In this document: positions 43,570 through 52,259 of the stretch, in pieces
How positions within the stretch are numbered: the first letter of the stretch is position 1
Layout: each line of letters begins with the position of its first letter
Assembly: GCA_014323865.1 (NCBI GenBank)
Contig: JACONG010000010.1
Span: 186,001-250,000 of the forward strand
Direction: 5' to 3'
DNA length: 64,000 nucleotides
Source of the DNA: Rhodospirillales bacterium
Lineage (GTDB): Bacteria; Pseudomonadota; Alphaproteobacteria; SP197
Program-made: the position numbers and the translations under genes
Notes under the pieces: model-generated
Seen by the model: the letters and a program-made list of their open reading frames with translations, nothing else
The model's database searches: none
Told to the model about the DNA's origin: nothing

Positions 43570-44201
43570 CGGCAAACCCGGGCCTGATCCGGCTCCTGAT
43601 GGAGCTGCGCGGCCAGGGCGTCACTGACATGGCGGTCCTGAACGTGCTGGAGGCCGTGCCGCGCAATGTCTTCGTGGGCGACGACCTGGCCGAGCGCGCC
43701 TGGGACAACACCGCACTGCCGATCGGCTGCAACCAGACCATCAGCCAGCCGGTCGTGGTCGGTCTGATGACGCAGAAGCTCGCCCTTGGCGAACGCATGC
43801 GGGTGCTCGAGGTGGGCACGGGGTCTGGTTATCAGGCCGCGATCCTCGCGCGGCTGGCACGCCGGGTCTACACGATCGAACGGCACGCCGACCTCCTGAA
43901 ACAGGCGCAGGCACGCTTCGATCTCTTGAAGCTCTCCAACATCACGACGATGCTGGGGGACGGTTCGAAAGGATGGTCTCGGCAGGCACCTTTCGACAGG
44001 ATCGTCGTGACGGCTGCGGCGAGCGCGATGCCCGAGGCCCTGATCGAGCAACTCGTTCCGGGCGGCATCATGGTCGTTCCCGTCGGTGCGGATACGTGGG
44101 AACAGAAGCTCTATTGCGTACGGCGGGTGGATGACGGCTACGAGAGTAACGCCTTTCTGGATGTCAGGTTTGTGCCGCTGGTCGATGGCGGCGCGCCTTA
44201 G
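43566..44201 (+). CDS. pcm: Protein-L-isoaspartate O-methyltransferase
   Basis: A 211-residue SAM-dependent enzyme that repairs isoaspartyl residues in damaged proteins. Motif I is LEVGTGSGYQAAILA near residue 80 and the substrate phrase PIGCNQTISQPVVVGLMTQ near 56 is canonical. It overlaps surE by four bases and the M23 gene by 17. This is the standard Pcm; the divergent methyltransferase at 16576 is a paralogue. Confidence 0.93.
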   Translation: MTANPGLIRLLMELRGQGVTDMAVLNVLEAVPRNVFVGDDLAERAWDNTALPIGCNQTISQPVVVGLMTQKLALGERMRVLEVGTGSGYQAAILARLARRVYTIERHADLLKQAQARFDLLKLSNITTMLGDGSKGWSRQAPFDRIVVTAAASAMPEALIEQLVPGGIMVVPVGADTWEQKLYCVRRVDDGYESNAFLDVRFVPLVDGGAP

Positions 44202-45153
44202 CGTCCTGGTTGTACTGGCTGGCCTGCCGGTTGCCTGCAGCCAGTCGCCGGCGCCGGTCATCTTCGGTCGCGAGATCGAGACGGCGGGCAGGATTCCGCC
44301 CCTGCCTCCCGACCCTCCGGTGGCCAGGCCGGTGCGCAGGATTCCGCCCCTGCCTCCGCCAAAGCCGGAGTCGTCTTCCGATAATCTCGTGTTCGTCGGC
44401 GACGAACCCGGTGCCACGAGCGATCTGATCACACGCATCGAACAGATCCTGCTCGCCGAAGAGAGCGCTCCGGAACCGCAGCCGGCTGTGACGCAAACCG
44501 TGCCGACGGCCCAGGGTGATGTTCTGATGGTCACGGTCGAATCCGGCGACACGCTCTACGGCCTCGCGCGTCGGCTCGAGGTCTCGCCGCGCGATCTGAT
44601 CGAGGCCAACGATCTTGAAGCGCCGTACGACATCTATGCCGGCCAGCGGTTGCGCGTTCCGGACGGTAATGTCGTCGTCGCATCGGTTGATCCCGAACCC
44701 GCAGAGCCCGAGCCGACGACGGTCATCGAGACAGTGAAACCCGTCACCGCGGCGATTGCAGAGCCGGTTCCTGACGGCGAGCTGCGCTTCACGTGGCCGG
44801 TCGACGGCGTGCTGCTCTCGTCCTATGGCGCGAAATCGGACGGTCTCCACAACGACGGTATCAACATTGCAGCGCCCGCCGGCACGCCGGTCCATGCCGC
44901 AGAGGATGGGGTCGTCGCCTATGCCGGTGACGAAATCAGGGGCTATGGCAACATGGTGCTGATCCGTCACGCGGATGGCTGGGTCACGGCCTATGCCCAC
45001 AACGCCCAGAACCTCGTCAGCCGGGGCCAGACCGTGCTGCGGGGCGATGTGATCGCGAGCGTCGGCGCTTCGGGTGGCCTCAGCCAGCCGCAGAGCCACT
45101 TCGAACTGCGCCAGGGCACCGAGGCGGTCGATCCGATTCCGTATCTCAACTGA
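44185..45153 (+). CDS. LysM-M23 (NlpD/LytM-like) cell-wall hydrolase regulator
   Basis: A 322-residue envelope protein: a short signal ending LAGLPVAC that may be lipid-modified, a Pro-rich linker, a LysM domain (VESGDTLYGLARRLEVSPRD, near residue 116) and a C-terminal LytM/M23 domain (from about 215). In the M23 core the first zinc motif, normally HxGxD, reads HNDGIN, while YAHN and QSHFELR keep the later histidines. That degenerate pattern fits NlpD/EnvC-type amidase activators and not active endopeptidases. The start at 44185 overlaps pcm; the lipobox is imperfect. It closes the dgt-to-pcm gene series. Confidence 0.82.
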   Translation: MAARLSVLVVLAGLPVACSQSPAPVIFGREIETAGRIPPLPPDPPVARPVRRIPPLPPPKPESSSDNLVFVGDEPGATSDLITRIEQILLAEESAPEPQPAVTQTVPTAQGDVLMVTVESGDTLYGLARRLEVSPRDLIEANDLEAPYDIYAGQRLRVPDGNVVVASVDPEPAEPEPTTVIETVKPVTAAIAEPVPDGELRFTWPVDGVLLSSYGAKSDGLHNDGINIAAPAGTPVHAAEDGVVAYAGDEIRGYGNMVLIRHADGWVTAYAHNAQNLVSRGQTVLRGDVIASVGASGGLSQPQSHFELRQGTEAVDPIPYLN

Positions 45154-45181
45154 GTGCCCGCATTCTTCGACCTCTCTTCCC

Positions 45182-45288
45182 GTCATCGCCCGGCTCGACC
45201 GGGCGATCCATGTCGGAGCGCTTCGGCCGGTCCATCGGGAGAGGCCGGATTGCCGACATGGATGGTCCCATCAGGTCGGGCCATGACG
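45182..45288. repeat. REP-like palindromic element
   Basis: Two roughly 35-base arms, starting TCATCGCCCGG and ending CCGGGCCATGA on the complementary sense, are inverted around a GC-rich centre; the shared core is ATCCATGTCGG / CCGACATGGAT. Such intergenic palindromes between convergent genes are frequent in alphaproteobacteria. It lies between the convergent M23 and AAA ATPase genes and may form a bidirectional transcription barrier. Confidence 0.65.
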
Positions 45289-45310
45289 CAAAAGGCTAGG
45301 GGGGAATGTG

Positions 45311-46168
45311 CTACCCCAATCGCTGGCCAAGCCGGCCGGCGAGGTCCTGGATGAACTGCCAGGCCACGCGGCCCGATCGGGCGCCGCGGGTGGTCTGCCA
45401 TTCGATCGCCTGGGCGCGCAGGTCCTCGGGGTCGATGCTGAGTCCGAAATGGTTGACGTAACCGTCGACGATGGCGAGGTAGGTTGGCTGGTCGCAGCCG
45501 TGAAAGCCGAGCCAGAGCCCGAACCGGTCGCTCAGCGAGACCCTTTCCTCCACGACCTCGGCCGGGTTGATCGCGGTTGAGCGCTCGTTTTCCATCATGT
45601 CGCGCGGCATCAGGTGCCGACGGTTCGACGTGGCATAGAACATGACGTTGTCGGGCCGGCCTTCGATGCCGCCTTCCAGCACGGCCTTGAGCGACTTGAA
45701 GGTCGCGTCGTCGGTCTCGAAGGACAGATCGTCGCACAACAGCACGCAGCGCCGACCGCTGCGGCGCAGGCGGCCAAGCAGGCGGGGCAGGGTGGCGATG
45801 TCCTCGCGGTGGATCTCGATCAGCGCGAGCGCGCCCGGCGTCCTGGTGTTGACGTGGGCATGGACGGCCTTCACGAGGCTTGATTTCCCCATGCCGCGCG
45901 CACCCCAGAGCAGGGCGTTGTTGGCCGGCAGCCCCCGTGCGAAGCGTGTGGTGTTGCCACTGAGAATGTCCTTGACCAGATCGACGCCCATCAGGAGGTC
46001 GAGCGGGATGTGCTGCACCTCGGAGACGGCCTGGAGCGTTCCGGTTTCGGCATGCCAGACGAAGGCATCGGCCTCGTCCAGCGGATCGTCGGGCACTTCG
46101 GGCGGCGCAAGGCGCTCCAGCGCCGCGGCAATGCGCTCAAGCAGAGCGGTCTGGTCTTGAATGTCCAT
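45311..46168 (-). CDS. DUF815-family AAA ATPase
   Basis: A 285-residue ATPase. Walker A is WGARGMGKSSLVKAVH near residue 84, Walker B is VLLCDDLSFE near 140, and SNRRHLMPRDMMENE near 175 carries sensor 1 and the DUF815-typical tail. These proteins are widespread and poorly understood, with no other domain. I start at the ATG at 46168, which gives MDIQDQTALLERIAAALERL; 47 upstream codons are open but composition there looks intergenic. It is divergent from yajC. Confidence 0.82.
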   Translation of the reverse strand: MDIQDQTALLERIAAALERLAPPEVPDDPLDEADAFVWHAETGTLQAVSEVQHIPLDLLMGVDLVKDILSGNTTRFARGLPANNALLWGARGMGKSSLVKAVHAHVNTRTPGALALIEIHREDIATLPRLLGRLRRSGRRCVLLCDDLSFETDDATFKSLKAVLEGGIEGRPDNVMFYATSNRRHLMPRDMMENERSTAINPAEVVEERVSLSDRFGLWLGFHGCDQPTYLAIVDGYVNHFGLSIDPEDLRAQAIEWQTTRGARSGRVAWQFIQDLAGRLGQRLG

Positions 46169-46224
46169 GGCGGTGGACCCTAATTCATCCCGGAACCAGA
46201 GGGAATTGGTGGTTCTGACGCCTC

Positions 46225-46252
46225 TTGCATCGGGGCTTTGGGCGGCTATAGT
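46225..46252 (+). promoter_or_regulatory. Promoter of yajC-secD-secF
   Basis: TTGCAT (46225-46230), 16-base spacer, TATAGT (46247-46252), a good sigma70 match, with a leader of about 25 bases to yajC. Confidence 0.65.
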
Positions 46253-46284
46253 CCGCCACCCTCCGCAAAAGGCTGGAGACAAAT

Positions 46285-46647
46285 ATGCTGATTTCCGAGG
46301 CATACGCACAGGACGCCGGTGCCGCCGCGTCGGGCTTCGACCCTGTATTTGTGATCATGATGATCGGCATGTTCGCCGTGTTCTGGTTCCTGGTGATCCG
46401 GCCGCAGTCGAAGCGCGCCAAGGAGCATCAGGCCATGCTCAAGGCGATCAAGCGTGGCGATCAGGTGATCACCAACGGCGGCATCATGGGCCGCGTGGCG
46501 CGCATCGAGGGTGACGGCGTGCTTCTGGTCGAGATTGCGCCGAACGTGAAGGTGAAGTGCCGTCACGCCATGATCTCCGAGTTGGTGACCAAGCCCGAGC
46601 CGCGCGCCGCCAACGACCAGGCCGACGACGAAAAGAAGGACGGCTGA
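46285..46647 (+). CDS. yajC: Preprotein translocase subunit YajC
   Basis: A 120-residue inner-membrane protein with one helix (VFVIMMIGMFAVFWFLVIRPQ), the conserved IRPQSKRAKEHQAML and a beta-rich cytoplasmic tail with GDQVITNGGIMG. It associates with SecDF in the Sec holo-translocon. secD begins nine bases after its stop. The N-terminal 20 residues before the helix are longer than in enteric YajC, as in other alphaproteobacteria. Confidence 0.92.
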   Translation: MLISEAYAQDAGAAASGFDPVFVIMMIGMFAVFWFLVIRPQSKRAKEHQAMLKAIKRGDQVITNGGIMGRVARIEGDGVLLVEIAPNVKVKCRHAMISELVTKPEPRAANDQADDEKKDG

Positions 46648-46656
46648 TCCCGTCCC

Positions 46657-48273
46657 ATGCTGCAGTTTCCCCCCTGGAAAATCTGGACGGTGGTGATCGT
46701 CTGCGCGTTGGGTTTGGCCTTTGCCCTGCCCAACGTTCTGCCGCGCGAGACCGCCGAGAGCCTGCCGACCTGGCTGCCGCACAAGCAGATCAGCCTGGGC
46801 CTTGATCTCTCGGGCGGTGCGCATCTGGTCGTTCAGGTCGATGCCGAGGCGTATGTCGAGGATCGAATCAACACGGTCGAGATCGAGATACGTCAGGCTC
46901 TGCGCGACGAGCGCATCGGGGCGCGCCGTATCGGTGTCGAAGGCGTGCCGGCTGAAATCTCGGGCGGAGAGTTCGTCGCCGGCGACGACGCGGGACCGGT
47001 TCTGACCTTCCAGCTTCGCCGCCTGGAGGACATCGAGGCGGCGCGCGAAGAGCTCTTCGAACTTATCGAGGATTTCAACATCGTCATCAATGACGAGGGC
47101 GGGATTCGCGCCACCATGACAGGGCAGGGGCTGACCCAGGGACTGAGCGACGCCGTCGAGCGGACGCTCGAGGTGCTCGGCGGTCGTATCGACCCCAACG
47201 GCGTTCTGGAGCCGATCATCGTGCGTCAGGGGGCGGACCGGATTCTGATCCAGGTTCCCGGCATCGAGGACACCCAGGACCTTCGCACCCGGCTCGGGCA
47301 GACCGCCAGGCTGACGTTCCATCTGGTCGACAGCGAAGCCAACCTCGCAGCGGCGCTCGAAGGCAATGTGTCGATCGGATCGATGCTGGTGCCGACCTAC
47401 CTGAACGAGCCGCCCGGGCACTATGTCGTCGAGGAATCCTGGGTCGTCAGCGGTGACAGCCTGACCGATGCCGCTGCCACGTTCCAGCAGGGGCGGCCGG
47501 TGGTGGCGTTCAGCTTCGACGGCGTCGGCGCAGCCCGCTTCTGCGACACGACGATGCAGAATGTCGGGCGACCTCTGGCCGTCCTGCTCGACGGCGAGGT
47601 GATCAGCGCACCGCGAATCAACAGTGCGATCTGCGGCGGCAACGGCATCATCGAGGGTGCTTTCACGGCGACGGAAACCCAGGAACTGGCTTTGCTCCTG
47701 CGCGCCGGTGCGCTGCCCGTGCCCTTGACGGTCGTCGAAGAGCGCACGGTCGGCCCGACGCTCGGTGCCGACTCGATCGAGGCGGGCAAGATCGCGGCCT
47801 CGATCGGCTTCGTCGCCGTGATCGTCTTCATGGTGATCTGCTACGGCCGTTTCGGCATCTTCGCGAACATCGCGCTCTTCACTAATCTGGTGCTGATCAT
47901 GGGGGCGCTCTCGCTTCTGCAGGCCACGCTCACCCTGCCGGGCATCGCCGGCATCGTGCTGACGGTCGGCATGGCGGTTGACGCCAACGTGCTGATCTTC
48001 GAGCGCATCCGCGAGGAGGTCGGCCACGGCCGGACTCCGCTCAATGCGGTCGAGGCCGGCTTCAGGCGTGCGATGACGACCATTCTGGACGCCAACATCA
48101 CGACGGCCGTGGCGGCCACACTGCTCTTCTTCCTGGGCTCGGGTCCCGTGAAAGGCTTCGGTGCGACGCTGGCGATCGGCATCGTCACCTCGATGTTCAC
48201 CGCGATCATGCTGACCCGCATGCTCTCGTACCTCTGGCTGCGCCGGGCGCGGCCGCAGACCCTGCCGATCTGA
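46657..48273 (+). CDS. secD: Protein translocase subunit SecD
   Basis: A 538-residue polytopic protein that with SecF uses the proton gradient to complete export. It has the first helix, the large periplasmic P1 domain with GLDLSGGAHLVVQVD near residue 48, and the C-terminal five-helix block with the conserved GIAGIVLTVGMAVDANVLIFERIREE near residue 430, where the Asp contributes to proton relay. Length is normal for the class. It sits between yajC and secF, ten bases before secF. Confidence 0.95.
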   Translation: MLQFPPWKIWTVVIVCALGLAFALPNVLPRETAESLPTWLPHKQISLGLDLSGGAHLVVQVDAEAYVEDRINTVEIEIRQALRDERIGARRIGVEGVPAEISGGEFVAGDDAGPVLTFQLRRLEDIEAAREELFELIEDFNIVINDEGGIRATMTGQGLTQGLSDAVERTLEVLGGRIDPNGVLEPIIVRQGADRILIQVPGIEDTQDLRTRLGQTARLTFHLVDSEANLAAALEGNVSIGSMLVPTYLNEPPGHYVVEESWVVSGDSLTDAAATFQQGRPVVAFSFDGVGAARFCDTTMQNVGRPLAVLLDGEVISAPRINSAICGGNGIIEGAFTATETQELALLLRAGALPVPLTVVEERTVGPTLGADSIEAGKIAASIGFVAVIVFMVICYGRFGIFANIALFTNLVLIMGALSLLQATLTLPGIAGIVLTVGMAVDANVLIFERIREEVGHGRTPLNAVEAGFRRAMTTILDANITTAVAATLLFFLGSGPVKGFGATLAIGIVTSMFTAIMLTRMLSYLWLRRARPQTLPI

Positions 48274-48283
48274 GGCCGTCGCC

Positions 48284-49210
48284 ATGAAGCTGCTTCGCCT
48301 CGTTCCGCCGGGCCTTCGCATCCCGTTCATGCGTTACCACAGGATTGCGGTCGCGCTGTCGACGGTTCTCTTCATGGCCTCCGCAGTCCTGCTGGTCTCG
48401 GTCGGCCTCAACTTCGGCATCGACTTCAAGGGTGGCACGCTGATCGAGATCGAGACCCCCGAAGCACCCGATCTCGCAGACCTGCGCGATGAACTCAATG
48501 CCCTCGGGGTTGGCGATATCTCGCTCCAGGAATTCGGTGCTTCCAACGATATCCTGATCCGCCTGCCGCTGCTCGATGGCGGTGAAGAAGTCCAGCAGGT
48601 GGCGGTGCATGCCATCCAGGACGCGCTTGCCGTGTTGTTTCCGGAGATCGAGTACCGCAGGATCGAGTTTGTCGGACCACAGGTGTCGGGCGAGCTGATC
48701 CGGAACGGCACCCAGGCCGTCCTCGTCGCGATCGTTCTGATGATGCTCTACATCTGGTTCCGCTTCGAATGGCAGTTCGGAATCGGCGCCGTGCTGGCGC
48801 TTGTCCATGACGTCGGCCTGACGATTGGCATGTTCGTCCTGTTTCAGATCGACTTCGACCTGCCCGTGGTGGCCGCGCTGCTGACGATCGTCGGTTACTC
48901 GATGAACGACACGGTCGTCGTCTACGACCGGATTCGCGAGAACCTGCGCAAGTACAAGCAGGAGACCATGCTGGAGCTCGCCGATCGGTCGCTCTCGGAC
49001 ACCCTGGCGCGAACGATCATGACCAGCGTGACGACCCTGCTGGCGCTCGGCGCGCTCTACATCTTTGGCGGCGAGGTGATCGCGCCGTTTGTCCTGGCCA
49101 TGATCTGGGGTGTGCTGGTCGGCACCTATTCGTCGTTGTTTGTCGCCGCACCCCTGCTGCTCTATGTCAAGCCCGTCCGCAACGTCGACGACGACGAAGA
49201 GGACGCATGA
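48284..49210 (+). CDS. secF: Protein translocase subunit SecF
   Basis: A 308-residue partner of SecD with the motif NFGIDFKGGTLIEI near residue 45 and VGYSMNDTVVVYDRIREN near 205, six predicted helices and a short acidic tail. It is overlapped by the Mth938-like gene (ATGA), an order seen in other alphaproteobacteria. Confidence 0.95.
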   Translation: MKLLRLVPPGLRIPFMRYHRIAVALSTVLFMASAVLLVSVGLNFGIDFKGGTLIEIETPEAPDLADLRDELNALGVGDISLQEFGASNDILIRLPLLDGGEEVQQVAVHAIQDALAVLFPEIEYRRIEFVGPQVSGELIRNGTQAVLVAIVLMMLYIWFRFEWQFGIGAVLALVHDVGLTIGMFVLFQIDFDLPVVAALLTIVGYSMNDTVVVYDRIRENLRKYKQETMLELADRSLSDTLARTIMTSVTTLLALGALYIFGGEVIAPFVLAMIWGVLVGTYSSLFVAAPLLLYVKPVRNVDDDEEDA

Positions 49211-49575
49211 GCGAGGGGCTGAGCCCCGGCCGCAAGACGATCTCAGCCTATGGCGACGGCGGGTTTCGCATCGCCGACCGGCGCTACGAAGGTTCCGTCA
49301 TCGTCTTCCCCGACCGGGTGATCCCTTGGTCCGTCACACACAAGGCCGACGTCACGCCCGGGAGTTTCGCTGACGTCATTGCCGGGGCGCAGTCCCTCGA
49401 CATTCTGCTTCTGGGCTGTGCCGGCGAACCGCCTTTGATCGCGCAGCCGATCCGCGAGGCGCTCAAGGCGCATGGCATCGTGATCGACGCCATGGATACC
49501 GGTGCTGCCTGCCGCACGTACAATGTGCTGCTGGGCGAGGGCCGGGCCGTCGCCGCCGCACTCATTGCCACCTGA
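49207..49575 (+). CDS. Mth938/NDUFAF3-like protein
   Basis: A 122-residue single-domain protein of the Mth938 family (DUF498). It has the pattern YGDGGFRIADRRYEGSVIV at residues 15-33, DILLLGCAGEP near 65, and DTGAACRTYNVLL near 98. The human homologue NDUFAF3 is an assembly factor of respiratory complex I, and its bacterial genes often follow secF. Together with the NDUFAF6-like gene downstream it suggests a complex I-related role. Translation is probably coupled to secF. Confidence 0.75.
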   Translation: MSEGLSPGRKTISAYGDGGFRIADRRYEGSVIVFPDRVIPWSVTHKADVTPGSFADVIAGAQSLDILLLGCAGEPPLIAQPIREALKAHGIVIDAMDTGAACRTYNVLLGEGRAVAAALIAT

Positions 49576-49580
49576 ATCGG

Positions 49581-49607
49581 AAGGGCGGAGGTTTCCCTCC
49601 GCCCCTT
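49581..49607. terminator. Bidirectional terminator-like hairpin
   Basis: AAGGGCGGAGG and CCTCCGCCCCTT (one bulged base) pair around a short TTTC loop between the convergent Mth938-like and PuuD-like genes. There is no long T-run in either direction. Confidence 0.55.
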
Positions 49608-49628
49608 CGGTCATCTTTGGACGCCAGT

Positions 49629-50132
49629 CTAGAGGTACCAGGGGTTCTGCGCCGAGACCATGCAGAAGAGCATGGGGATCGACAGCATCGTGTTGGTTCG
49701 CGAGAAGAGCATGGCCGTCCGGGCCGATCTCTTCTTCGTGTCCGCATCCGCATCGACAATGCCAAGCGCACGCTTCTGGTTTGGCCAGATGACGAACCAG
49801 ACGTTGAAAAACATGATCGTGCCGAGCCACATGCCGATACCGATCGCCGTGCTGCCGCCCCCGTCGGGGAAGCCGAGCGCGATGGCCTCGATCAGGTAGC
49901 CGTTGATGCCGGCGAGGATGATGCCGGTGACGATCGTCGCCATCGCCCCCCAGCGGAACCAGAACAGCGCGGAAGGCGCGATCACCTTGCCGATTGCGGG
50001 TTTCTGGTCATCCGGAATCTTCGCCATGTTCGGAATCTGCACGAAGTTGAAATACCAGAGCAGACCGATCCACATGACGCCCGACATGACGTGGAGCCAG
50101 CGGAAGAGGAAACTGAGTTCGAGTTCGTCCAT
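49629..50132 (-). CDS. PuuD-N-terminal-like membrane protein
   Basis: A 167-residue protein with about five hydrophobic segments, opening with FLFRWLHVMSGVMWIGLLWYFNFVQ; the His and Trp-rich motif resembles the membrane part of urate hydroxylase PuuD-like proteins (COG3748) that carry haem. The C-terminal cytochrome c domain of full PuuD is missing, so oxidation of urate is not implied. No purine genes are adjacent. A 29-residue one-helix peptide gene lies just upstream on the same strand. Confidence 0.65.
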   Translation of the reverse strand: MDELELSFLFRWLHVMSGVMWIGLLWYFNFVQIPNMAKIPDDQKPAIGKVIAPSALFWFRWGAMATIVTGIILAGINGYLIEAIALGFPDGGGSTAIGIGMWLGTIMFFNVWFVIWPNQKRALGIVDADADTKKRSARTAMLFSRTNTMLSIPMLFCMVSAQNPWYL

Positions 50133-50154
50133 GATGTCTCTCCTTGCAGGCCGA

Positions 50155-50244
50155 TCAGAGCGACATCAGGATGATGGCGACAATGACCGTCAGGACACAG
50201 CCTGCGGTCACAGTGCATGGGAGTGATTCGAGAATTTTTGCCAT
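50155..50244 (-). CDS. Very small single-helix membrane peptide
   Basis: A 29-codon frame reading MAKILESLPCTVTAGCVLTV then a strongly hydrophobic end. GGTGGAAAG precedes the ATG by a few bases, and it stops 23 bases before the PuuD-like start on the same strand. The charge then helix pattern is that of single-pass small proteins. It is far below normal gene-calling cut-offs and is unproven. Confidence 0.4.
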   Translation of the reverse strand: MAKILESLPCTVTAGCVLTVIVAIILMSL

Positions 50245-50448
50245 TGGCTTTCCACCACCTGTGAATTCGAGTGACGTTTCGCTCCCGGAATGCCCGCGAC
50301 GGACCGGTCCGGAGACGACGCGGGATGCGCGCGAACTGAAACAGGGCACCCATCCCCCATGGCCGACAATCTGTGCGAAACCTTCTCGAAAGTCCAGTTA
50401 TGACGGCGGTCGGCTGGTTTTTTCTCCAATGGCCAAGGCCTTGTACCG

Positions 50449-51294
50449 GTGACGGAAACGACCGGGCGACTCTCGGCAATTGGCTCCCTCGTGCGCGCGA
50501 GCGATCCTGACCGTTTTTTCTGCACCCTGTTCGCGGTGCCGTCCCGTCGCGAAGCCTTGTTTGCGCTCTACGCCTTCAATCACGAGCTTGCCCGTGTCCG
50601 CGAGGTCGTCTCCGAACCGATGCTGGGCGAGATTCGCCTGCAGTGGTGGCGCGAGGCGCTTGACGGCATCGCCGCCGGGACACCCCGCCGCCACGATGTC
50701 GTCGAGGCCCTGGCCGCGAACTGGGAGTCCTGCGATCGCGCGCTTCTCGACGCCATGATCGATGGAAGGCGGGCCGATCTCGCCGCCTCGCCGCCCCTGA
50801 CACTCGATGCGCTCGGCGACTATGGCGCGGCGACCGCCGGAAACCTCCTGCGGCAGGCCGCCGGGGTGCTCGGGATGACCCATGCCGGGCCGGACGGAAG
50901 CTGTGGCGATGCTGGCCGCGCCATGGCGCTGAGCGGCGTGCTGCGCTCGACCGGCGCTCTGGCGCAGCAGGGCCGGACCATGCTCCCGGCGGAACTTCTG
51001 GAGCCTGTCCGGCTGGAGCCCCGCGACATTCTGCGCGAGGAACACCGCGACCGGATTTCCGGGGTGGTGAAGGCGGTCTGCGTTCGTGCGGAGCAGCATC
51101 TGCGTGCCGCGCGGCAGGCGCGGCGCGAGGTTCCCGAAGAGGCCGTGCCGGCCTTCCTGCCGCTGGCCTTCGCCGCGCACGATCTCGCCACGCTGAAGCG
51201 CAACGGCTACAACCCGTTCGATCCGGCCTTTCTCAACCGGAGCGTCGGCCGGCAGCTTTCCGTTCTCTGGCGCAGCTTGATGGGGCGATTCTGA
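50449..51294 (+). CDS. NDUFAF6-like squalene/phytoene synthase-family protein
   Basis: A 281-residue protein with the all-helical isoprenoid-synthase fold but without the first Asp-rich motif: where active enzymes have DDxxD this one reads FNHELARVREVVSEP near residue 43, followed by RLQWWREALDGI near 63. This is the pattern of NDUFAF6 (C8orf38), a complex I assembly factor. It starts on a GTG at 50449 and is followed two bases later by a second, catalytically complete family member. A catalytic role in isoprenoid synthesis is unlikely. Confidence 0.75.
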   Translation: MTETTGRLSAIGSLVRASDPDRFFCTLFAVPSRREALFALYAFNHELARVREVVSEPMLGEIRLQWWREALDGIAAGTPRRHDVVEALAANWESCDRALLDAMIDGRRADLAASPPLTLDALGDYGAATAGNLLRQAAGVLGMTHAGPDGSCGDAGRAMALSGVLRSTGALAQQGRTMLPAELLEPVRLEPRDILREEHRDRISGVVKAVCVRAEQHLRAARQARREVPEEAVPAFLPLAFAAHDLATLKRNGYNPFDPAFLNRSVGRQLSVLWRSLMGRF

Positions 51295-51296
51295 GC

Positions 51297-52259
51297 ATGT
51301 CCCGATCCGATCCGGCAATCGAGAGCGCGAAGGCCTGGTGCGCCGATTTTGTCGCCGCGCGTCCGAGCAACGTGACGCGCCTCGCCGCCCTGCTGCCACG
51401 GGCCAGGCGACAGCTTTTCTTCCCGGCCTATTGCGCCATGCGTGTGATCGACGACGAGGTCGACGACGGGTTTCTGGGACAGGATGCCGCCGCCCGCGAC
51501 GCGGCACGCCCGGCGATGCGCGAGCATGTCGAGATCTGGCGCTCCCACGCCACGGCCGCGACAGGGGGGCGCTACATCGCAGGCTCCGCGACGGGTGACG
51601 ACGACATCGTTTTCACCGCGATGAACGCCACACTGGGGCAGGGCGCGATGGGGCCGGAGTCCTTCCACGGGCTGGCCGATGCCATGCAGCGCGACGTCTC
51701 CGAACAGCCGCTCGCGACCTGGCAGGACTTCCTGGACTACACCGAGGGTGCCGCTGTCGCGCCGGCTGCCGTGTTTGTCTACATCCTCGCCTGTCGCATG
51801 GAGCGTGACGGCAGTTCGACGCTTGCCCTGACCCGGCCTGCCGCCGATTACGCCCGTCATCTCGCCATCTTCAGCTATCTGGTTCACATCCTGCGGGACC
51901 TCAGGCTCGATGCCGACCGCGCACCCCAGCACCTGACGTTGCCGGATGACCTTCTCGATCAATCCGGCCTCTCCAGGGCCACGCTCCGGATCGCGGCGCG
52001 CGCTGGCGACGATGCTGCCCTGGCACCGCTTGTCGGCACGATCGCGGCTCTGACCGAACGTCACCATGCCCTCGCCATGAACGATCTGGCCTCCCTCAAC
52101 GACGAGACGGACGGCGCGGCGGCCATGCTCGTCGGGCTGGCGGCGGTCTACAGCCGGCAGTTCGACGCGATCCGCAGCGACCACGCCGGGGTGCTTTCCG
52201 GCGAGGCTGTGGTCGACATGGCCACGGTCGATCGGTTGCTCGCCGGGGGTCGCGCCTGA
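51297..52259 (+). CDS. Squalene/phytoene synthase-family protein with intact Asp motifs
   Basis: A 320-residue protein with the first Asp-rich motif RVIDDEVDD at residues 50-57 and the second, HILRDLRLDADR, near residue 198. Enzymes of this family join two prenyl diphosphates head to head (squalene, phytoene, or presqualene steps of hopanoid synthesis, HpnC/HpnD). No other carotenoid or hopanoid gene is in the window, so the product is open. It follows the NDUFAF6-like gene by two bases; tandem duplication is apparent from the shared fold, though sequences are far apart. It is convergent with trmFO and ends directly at its stop. Confidence 0.75.
   Translation: MSRSDPAIESAKAWCADFVAARPSNVTRLAALLPRARRQLFFPAYCAMRVIDDEVDDGFLGQDAAARDAARPAMREHVEIWRSHATAATGGRYIAGSATGDDDIVFTAMNATLGQGAMGPESFHGLADAMQRDVSEQPLATWQDFLDYTEGAAVAPAAVFVYILACRMERDGSSTLALTRPAADYARHLAIFSYLVHILRDLRLDADRAPQHLTLPDDLLDQSGLSRATLRIAARAGDDAALAPLVGTIAALTERHHALAMNDLASLNDETDGAAAMLVGLAAVYSRQFDAIRSDHAGVLSGEAVVDMATVDRLLAGGRA

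Noticed and set aside
46246-48330. A 694-codon frame on the reverse strand opposite secD
   Set aside because: It is the GC-rich shadow of secD; it is dominated by Arg, His, Asp and Gln and has no recognisable domain or start context.
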